A stretch of 64,000 nt of DNA, from contig NC_079883.1 in NCBI RefSeq assembly GCF_029227915.1, forward strand, positions 11,098,001 to 11,162,000, read 5' to 3'. The position numbers and the translations under genes are program-made. The notes under the pieces were generated by a model. It saw only the letters and a program-made list of their open reading frames with translations, did no database searches and had not been told where the DNA came from. This document shows, in pieces, positions 55,552 to 64,000 of the stretch (within the stretch, counting starts at the first letter, position 1; each line of letters starts with the position of its first letter). The DNA is from Hydractinia symbiolongicarpus. Its lineage: Eukaryota > Cnidaria > Hydrozoa > Anthoathecata > Hydractiniidae.

Positions 55552-56130
55552 ATGCTTATGACTTCGCCCCATCGTTATTTTGGCTTGCGCATTCGTTTTA
55601 CTTACGACAGAATTCTTCGTGTTTGTAGCCATGAAAGAAAGGGACTTCTGTGAGTGAATTTTTTTACTGTGGTCTAATAAAAAAGTCGAAACGCAGTGCC
55701 CAATATATGAATTGCTCCTAATAGCCGGAAACAGGCCGTGTCGATGATGTAGGCCGACATACGCAACGCAAACCAAAGAACGCTTTATGAAAATCCTAAC
55801 ACGGGCGCGGAAGAAGCCCAAATTAACAGAGTAGATGTAATGCTGAAGACCTCAAACTCCAGCAGCTTCTCTTTCAGACTATTGCGTCGTGCTACAAATA
55901 AAAATTAACATGCTTTCGCATAGTCGCGGCACCCAAAACGGACATTATACGATGTACAGAAACACACATTTCTGTTTTCGCGCCAAATCAATTCCCGGGA
56001 GTGGTACTTTTACGTCCGCATACTTCGCACCGTCTTAAATTATATCTCATTTACACGGTAATGTTTAGTATACTTCTACTGTGATAACAAGCATCGTTTA
56101 TCGTTGGATTGTTGTAAGAAAACATTAAAA

Positions 56131-56682
56131 ATGAGTGAAGCAGCTTCTCCAAAGAAAATCGCACCCAAGAAGAAACCTGCTGCAAAGAAGACAGCTGATC
56201 ACCCTAAATATGTGGACATGATCAAGGCTGCTATCGCTACCCTAAAGGAACGCGGTGGTTCATCTCGCCAAGCTATTACAAAATATATTCATGCAAATTA
56301 CAAAGTTGCTGAAAACTCAGATCATCATCTGAAAATGGCTCTTAAACGAGGAGTAACATCAGGCGATTTGATTCAAACTAAAGGCACTGGTGCTTCTGGA
56401 TCATTCAAGCTAGGTCAGGTAAAAAAAGAAAAACCTAAGAAAAAGGCCGCAGCAAAAAAGCCAACGGCAAAGAAGCCTACTGCAAAGAAAAGTACACCAA
56501 AAAAGAAGCCAGCAAAGAAGAGCACGCCAAAGAAAGCAGCAAAGAAGCCTGCCACAAAGAAAGCCTCGGCTAAGAAACCAGCAGCTAAGAAACCCACAAA
56601 GAAGCCTGTTGCTAAAAAACCTGCAGCAAAGAAGGTCAAAAAGACTCCCAAAAAGGCAGCAAAGAAGACCGCAAAAAAATAA
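56131..56682 (+). CDS. H1: Linker histone H1
   Basis: Intact copy. Stem-loop at 56715-56730. Two H1 genes thus occur with no core histone gene between them (53221 and this one). Confidence 0.97.
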   Translation: MSEAASPKKIAPKKKPAAKKTADHPKYVDMIKAAIATLKERGGSSRQAITKYIHANYKVAENSDHHLKMALKRGVTSGDLIQTKGTGASGSFKLGQVKKEKPKKKAAAKKPTAKKPTAKKSTPKKKPAKKSTPKKAAKKPATKKASAKKPAAKKPTKKPVAKKPAAKKVKKTPKKAAKKTAKK

Positions 56683-57043
56683 TTTGTGTGTATCTGGCTA
56701 TTACATTAACAAACGGCTATTTTTATAGCCACACATTTACAAAAAAACATTATCTTGGTACAAAGTTAAACTTGTTTAAGTCACTTAAACAGTTAAAAAA
56801 GAGTAATTTTAAGATTAGATTCCCTAAGTTTAAGTATTTTCGTTTTTAAATTTCTTATTTTCTTGCTTTTACTTTTCTTGCCCTTCATATTTTTAACATT
56901 GTCAAACTTTATGTAGCATAAAATTTTTATGTAGCATAAAATTTAAACAGAAAGCAGAACAAAGTTTGATATAAAAAGCTAGCCGTAATATTTTTTATGG
57001 ATGTGTGGCTATAAAAATAGCCGTTTTTTGTTTGGTAAGATGC

Positions 57044-57457
<414 letters not shown>

Positions 57458-57935
57458 TTAAGAAGTCGATGTAGTACGGATACACAAGACGGTCTAAAAT
57501 GCACTATCGCGCCAAAGTTTTATTTCTCATATTGATTGACAGCTAAGGTTCAAAACAAACCATTTGATTGGTGCTAAGAAAGTAATTTCTGATTGGCTGC
57601 ATAATGACATTACGCTCATTACTTTAACATTTTTATAAAATCTGTGTTTTTTGGCTACGGGAAAACGGCTGTATCTTCTGATACACAAAAGCTTTTGACT
57701 TTTTTTTTTTTTAGTAAGTAGCAGAAGGTTTGGCGAATTCCAACGATGCCAAATTTATTGCCTTACTGAAACATTAAGACCACGAATTTTTAAAAAAACT
57801 ACAGTTTTACTTAAAAAAATGTACAAAATGTTCGGAACATTTTGTAATGACGCAACTCTATTGGTTAATTAGGGTGTTTCCACGAGCAGTAGGTAATTTT
57901 ATGGCCTCTTTTTAAAGCTGTCTGAATTCTGTTAA

Positions 57936-58292
<357 letters not shown>

Positions 58293-58754
58293 GCGTTGTC
58301 ATTGCTCAACAAAAACGGCTATTTTTATAGCCACAAATCTTTTAAAACATTACTTTGTGCACGCTTCCAAATTACACAATGTGTAAAGTCTTGTCACAGT
58401 TACATTTATTGCTATACGATACTATGTCATATATGACACAAAAAAAATTTAGAAATACTTTGTAGGGTTAATTTGCCTGGGAGTGTTTCCGTGAAAAGCT
58501 GGGTTAAGTTAAATGTAAGCAATAACATGGATCAATGTACTTGTCTTTTCTGCAAGTACAGCTAATAATACGTATGAAAAGTGAAGCTAATCCACACACA
58601 CACATGGGGAAGTATTTTAAATGTAGGCTAGTGTTCTTAAGCACATTATTTAGAAGTTTTATTAACTTCGGTTAACTTGTAGTGACGCCAAGTAAATGTT
58701 TTTTTAAAGATGTGTGGTCTTAAAAAAGACCGTTTGTGTTTGGTAGACGTTGGT

Positions 58755-59159
58755 TTACTTGCTGCTTGTGTATTTTGTGACGGCTTTTGTTCCTTCACTG
58801 ACTGCGTGTTTTGCAAGTTCTCCAGGCAAGAGAAGACGTACTGCGGTTTGAATTTCACGAGAAGAGATGGTCGACTTTTTGTTTTGAAGAGCCAAACGCG
58901 AAGCTTCGGAAGCAATGCGCTCAAAGATGTCGTTGACAAATGAGTTCATGATGCTCATAGCTTTGCTTGAAACTCCGACATCTGGGTGAACTTGTTTCAA
59001 AACATTGTAGATGTAAATAGCATAACTTTCCTTTCTCTTTCTCTTGCGTTTCTTTTCACCAGTTCCACCAATCTTTCCTCCTTTTTTGCCGGCTCTTTTT
59101 TCACCTTTCTTGGCTACTTTAGGTGCCTGTTTTCCTCCTTTAGCTGCTGCGTCAGACAT
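58755..59159 (-). CDS. H2B: Histone H2B
   Basis: Intact copy. Stem-loop at 58716-58731. Confidence 0.98.
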   Translation of the reverse strand: MSDAAAKGGKQAPKVAKKGEKRAGKKGGKIGGTGEKKRKRKRKESYAIYIYNVLKQVHPDVGVSSKAMSIMNSFVNDIFERIASEASRLALQNKKSTISSREIQTAVRLLLPGELAKHAVSEGTKAVTKYTSSK

Positions 59160-59443
59160 GGTTAAAAATTTTTGCTACTTAACTTGTAAATAAGCATTAA
59201 ACTGCAAGTCAAAACTTTTTGTTTATAAGTAAAAAAATCGGATCGAATTCGATCCGAAAACGCCGATACGCAATTTAATTGGTTAAAAAAAAAATCTTTT
59301 GTTTAATACTTAATTATGATTGGTTAAAAAAACATGATTTCGATCCTATTTTTATGATGAAAAAACGAGTAAAGTTTATTTCGTTAACACTTACGTTAAA
59401 TATTCGTACGTTTTTGTATTAACTTACAAATCAAATCGCAGTT

Positions 59444-59824
59444 ATGTCTGGACGTGGAAAAGGTGGAAAAGCTAAGGCTAAAGCCAAGACAAGATCCTCA
59501 AGAGCTGGACTTCAATTTCCAGTCGGTAGAGTGCATAGATTCCTTCGTAGAGGGCACTATGCTAACCGAATTGGATCTGGAGCACCAGTTTACTTAGCAG
59601 CCGTCTTGGAATATTTATCTGCTGAGATATTGGAGTTGGCTGGTAACGCAGCAAGAGACAACAAAAAAGCTAGGATTATTCCAAGACATTTACAATTGGC
59701 TGTTCGTAATGATGAAGAATTAAACAAACTTTTGAGCGGTGTAACCATTGCAGCTGGTGGTGTTTTGCCAAACATTCAAGCTGTCTTACTCCCAAAGAAG
59801 AACGACAAAGGACAGAAGAAGTAA
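59444..59824 (+). CDS. H2A: Histone H2A
   Basis: Intact copy. Stem-loop at 59847-59862. Confidence 0.98.
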   Translation: MSGRGKGGKAKAKAKTRSSRAGLQFPVGRVHRFLRRGHYANRIGSGAPVYLAAVLEYLSAEILELAGNAARDNKKARIIPRHLQLAVRNDEELNKLLSGVTIAAGGVLPNIQAVLLPKKNDKGQKK

Positions 59825-60021
59825 ACCGCTACACTCAGAAAACAACGGCTATTTTTATAGCCACACATCTTTAAAAAAACATTGTTTTTTTCACAAAACT
59901 ATAACCTTAAAGTCTAATAGATAATCCATGCATACGCCTTGTCCTAAGTAACTCAAAGAAATTAAATAAAAAAATTTGATCACAACGTCAAAATAAATTG
60001 CACGTATTTGCCCCTACTAAT

Positions 60022-60140
60022 GTCTACGGCCATACCACGATGAACACACCCGTTCTCGTCTGATCACGGAAGTTAAGCATCGTCGGGCCGGGATAGTACT
60101 TGGATGGGGGACCGCCTGGGAACTCCCGGTGTCGTAGGCT
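60022..60140 (+). rRNA. 5S rRNA: 5S ribosomal RNA
   Basis: Intact copy with TTTT terminator. Confidence 0.96.
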
Positions 60141-60490
60141 TTTCATTTTCATTTGTTGCCTTTTCATTTCAATGGTGCTGTGATATATTTCTTGTTATAA
60201 CAATTAAGGAACGTGGCGGTTGTTGAAAGTGTTTCCTATGACATTTTCCTACGACATTTTCAGGTGATAGTACGAGAAAAAAGAGCTTTCAAATGCATAC
60301 AAACTCGATCTATTGCCGATCATCCAATAACCCTGACGGAATGGCAAATAAAATAAAATTCCGCCGCCTTCCGAGGACTTATATCGCAATCACGTTTCGT
60401 AACAGCCAAGCGAGGTTTTACCTTAGCGTTTAAGTCACCACCGACATTTGGCCGCGCAACTTTTCTAAGCTCATTCATTTTGACTTAAGG

Positions 60491-60655
60491 AGGGGGCGAG
60501 CGCGGACGCAGGCCCCCACTACCAGAAATTGTACGGTCGAGTTACTGACGTTTGCAGTAATCGCAGAGGTCAGCCCAAGCGTAGTGCAATGCAAGAGCCT
60601 CACTCTGGAAGAAAACCCTCATTGATCAGTCTTTACTTCCCCGTCAGGTAAGTAT
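60491..60655 (-). ncRNA. U1: U1 snRNA
   Basis: Intact copy. PSE-like element at 60704-60712. Confidence 0.95.
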
Positions 60656-60847
60656 GAGTTGGAACTGCACCGTAGCATGAGGGTACCCTTCAAAGTTTGT
60701 TAATGCTTGTGGCTTGAGTGTGTTATAAACTGCCGTGTCGCGGGGCATAGGCTGTATTCTCCCCCAGTGTACGCGTTTTGTTCCCGCCGTAGACTATGCA
60801 GAGTGCCGTCGGAAAGAGGACTGCTATTATTCTTTTATTGCTTATGT

Positions 60848-61032
60848 GGGCCGCCATCGGTAATAGTGCAACACCAAGGCAACCCGTGGTCACGGCGTGA
60901 ATGAATCCACCTCCATGACCCAAGGCCAAAAATCAGATTAATATACTGACCATTCAGAGAATGGCCTACCAGATATTAAACTGATAAGAACAGATACTAC
61001 ACTTGATCTTAGCCATTAGGCCGAGAAGCGAT
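60848..61032 (-). ncRNA. U2: U2 snRNA
   Basis: Intact copy. PSE-like element at 61078-61086. Confidence 0.95.
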
Positions 61033-61354
61033 AAAGAACAAGCGTTGCCATGATAGGCATCGTCCACACACCGTAACTGCTTGTGGAGCATGTCACGTTA
61101 CTGTAAAGCTTACAACTGTCACCGCGTACGGATGGACGGCGACATAGTAAAAATCACGGCTGTTGATTTAGCCGTAGGATGGAGAGCGACTGTAGCGAGT
61201 GGATGGTAACTTACATGAATGCTAACAAAGGCGACGATACTAAGTGCGTGATATTACTTTCCAATATGACTGCGTACATTCCGTTTATCAACGCATTACG
61301 CCAGAACGTGCGCGCGCGTTACACAGTAGACCATGCAGCCGAAATGCGACAGTG

Positions 61355-61427
61355 CGACCCTGCCAGGAGTCGAACCTGGAATCCCCTGATTCGTAGTCAG
61401 ATGCCTTATCCATTGGGCCACAGGGCC
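61355..61427 (-). tRNA. tRNA-Arg (ACG)
   Basis: Intact copy. Confidence 0.96.
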
Positions 61428-62006
61428 ATGCTTATGACTTCGCCCCATCGTTATTTTGGCTTGCGCATTCGTTTTACTTACGACAGAATTCTTCGTGTTT
61501 GTAGCCATGAAAGAAAGGGACTTCTGTGAGTGAATTTTTTTACTGTGGTCTAATAAAAAAGTCGAAACGCAGTGCCCAATATATGAATTGCTCCTAATAG
61601 CCGGAAACAGGCCGTGTCGATGATGTAGGCCGACATACGCAACGCAAACCAAAGAACGCTTTATGAAAATCCTAACACGGGCGCGGAAGAAGCCCAAATT
61701 AACAGAGTAGATGTAATGCTGAAGACCTCAAACTCCAGCAGCTTCTCTTTCAGACTATTGCGTCGTGCTACAAATAAAAATTAACATGCTTTCGCATAGT
61801 CGCGGCACCCAAAACGGACATTATACGATGTACAGAAACACACATTTCTGTTTTCGCGCCAAATCAATTCCCGGGAGTGGTACTTTTACGTCCGCATACT
61901 TCGCACCGTCTTAAATTATATCTCATTTACACGGTAATGTTTAGTATACTTCTACTGTGATAACAAGCATCGTTTATCGTTGGATTGTTGTAAGAAAACA
62001 TTAAAA

Positions 62007-62558
62007 ATGAGTGAAGCAGCTTCTCCAAAGAAAATCGCACCCAAGAAGAAACCTGCTGCAAAGAAGACAGCTGATCACCCTAAATATGTGGACATGATCA
62101 AGGCTGCTATCGCTACCCTAAAGGAACGCGGTGGTTCATCTCGCCAAGCTATTACAAAATATATTCATGCAAATTACAAAGTTGCTGAAAACTCAGATCA
62201 TCATCTGAAAATGGCTCTTAAACGAGGAGTAACATCAGGCGATTTGATTCAAACTAAAGGCACTGGTGCTTCTGGATCATTCAAGCTAGGTCAGGTAAAA
62301 AAAGAAAAACCTAAGAAAAAGGCCGCAGCAAAAAAGCCAACGGCAAAGAAGCCTACTGCAAAGAAAAGTACACCAAAAAAGAAGCCAGCAAAGAAGAGCA
62401 CGCCAAAGAAAGCAGCAAAGAAGCCTGCCACAAAGAAAGCCTCGGCTAAGAAACCAGCAGCTAAGAAACCCACAAAGAAGCCTGTTGCTAAAAAACCTGC
62501 AGCAAAGAAGGTCAAAAAGACTCCCAAAAAGGCAGCAAAGAAGACCGCAAAAAAATAA
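62007..62558 (+). CDS. H1: Linker histone H1
   Basis: Intact copy. Stem-loop at 62591-62606. Confidence 0.97.
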   Translation: MSEAASPKKIAPKKKPAAKKTADHPKYVDMIKAAIATLKERGGSSRQAITKYIHANYKVAENSDHHLKMALKRGVTSGDLIQTKGTGASGSFKLGQVKKEKPKKKAAAKKPTAKKPTAKKSTPKKKPAKKSTPKKAAKKPATKKASAKKPAAKKPTKKPVAKKPAAKKVKKTPKKAAKKTAKK

Positions 62559-62919
62559 TTTGTGTGTATCTGGCTATTACATTAACAAACGGCTATTTTT
62601 ATAGCCACACATTTACAAAAAAACATTATCTTGGTACAAAGTTAAACTTGTTTAAGTCACTTAAACAGTTAAAAAAGAGTAATTTTAAGATTAGATTCCC
62701 TAAGTTTAAGTATTTTCGTTTTTAAATTTCTTATTTTCTTGCTTTTACTTTTCTTGCCCTTCATATTTTTAACATTGTCAAACTTTATGTAGCATAAAAT
62801 TTTTATGTAGCATAAAATTTAAACAGAAAGCAGAACAAAGTTTGATATAAAAAGCTAGCCGTAATATTTTTTATGGATGTGTGGCTATAAAAATAGCCGT
62901 TTTTTGTTTGGTAAGATGC

Positions 62920-63333
<414 letters not shown>

Positions 63334-63811
63334 TTAAGAAGTCGATGTAGTACGGATACACAAGACGGTCTAAAATGCACTATCGCGCCAAAGTTTTATT
63401 TCTCATATTGATTGACAGCTAAGGTTCAAAACAAACCATTTGATTGGTGCTAAGAAAGTAATTTCTGATTGGCTGCATAATGACATTACGCTCATTACTT
63501 TAACATTTTTATAAAATCTGTGTTTTTTGGCTACGGGAAAACGGCTGTATCTTCTGATACACAAAAGCTTTTGACTTTTTTTTTTTTTAGTAAGTAGCAG
63601 AAGGTTTGGCGAATTCCAACGATGCCAAATTTATTGCCTTACTGAAACATTAAGACCACGAATTTTTAAAAAAACTACAGTTTTACTTAAAAAAATGTAC
63701 AAAATGTTCGGAACATTTTGTAATGACGCAACTCTATTGGTTAATTAGGGTGTTTCCACGAGCAGTAGGTAATTTTATGGCCTCTTTTTAAAGCTGTCTG
63801 AATTCTGTTAA

Positions 63812-64000
<189 letters not shown>

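Overview
The window is a tandem array of one composite gene repeat from an animal nuclear genome. Each complete repeat is 5,876 bp from H4 start to H4 start. It carries the five replication-dependent histone genes plus four small RNA genes, in the fixed order H4(+), H2B(-), H2A(+), 5S rRNA(+), U1 snRNA(-), U2 snRNA(-), tRNA-Arg(ACG)(-), H1(+), H3(-). H3 and the next H4 share a divergent promoter, as do H2B and H2A. H4/H2B and H1/H3 face each other tail to tail. All histone genes lack introns and end in a 16-nt histone 3' stem-loop. The AT-rich spacers, metazoan-type U1/U2/5S, near-invariant H3 and H4 and clearly divergent H2A and H2B suggest an early-branching animal. My best guess is a hydrozoan cnidarian (Hydra or Hydractinia type), but this is inference and is not proved by the window.

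Layout. Positions 1-2741 hold part of a repeat in the opposite orientation (H3+, H1-, tRNA-Arg+, start of U2+), carrying several private substitutions. A block of exactly 500 N (2742-3241) follows, so orientation switches across an unresolved gap. From 3242 the array runs in one direction to the end. It has seven regular repeats (H4 starts 4022, 9898, 15774, 21602, 27478, 33340, 39216), two rearranged repeats (H4 starts 45092 and 49195), a regular repeat (57981) and the first 144 bases of another H4 (63857).

Copies are almost identical, and the exceptions are informative: a 48-bp deletion in U2 (repeat 3), a 14-bp spacer deletion (repeat 5), a frameshifted H2B plus a 1,771-bp deletion of H1 and H3 (repeat 8), and a 932-bp inversion of 5S-U1 with loss of H3-H4-H2B-H2A and truncation of a U2 copy (repeat 9). 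Intact copies in the window are H4 10, H2B 9, H2A 10, H1 11, H3 10, 5S 11, U1 11, U2 9 and tRNA-Arg 12.

How the genes fit together. The histone genes supply chromatin proteins in S phase. Their mRNAs would be processed through the stem-loop rather than polyadenylated. U1 and U2 are spliceosomal RNAs, 5S belongs to the large ribosomal subunit, and the tRNA decodes CGN arginine codons. The repeat therefore mixes Pol II histone units, Pol II snRNA units and Pol III genes, all products needed in high dosage by dividing cells. No transposon, CRISPR array or other protein-coding gene was recognised.
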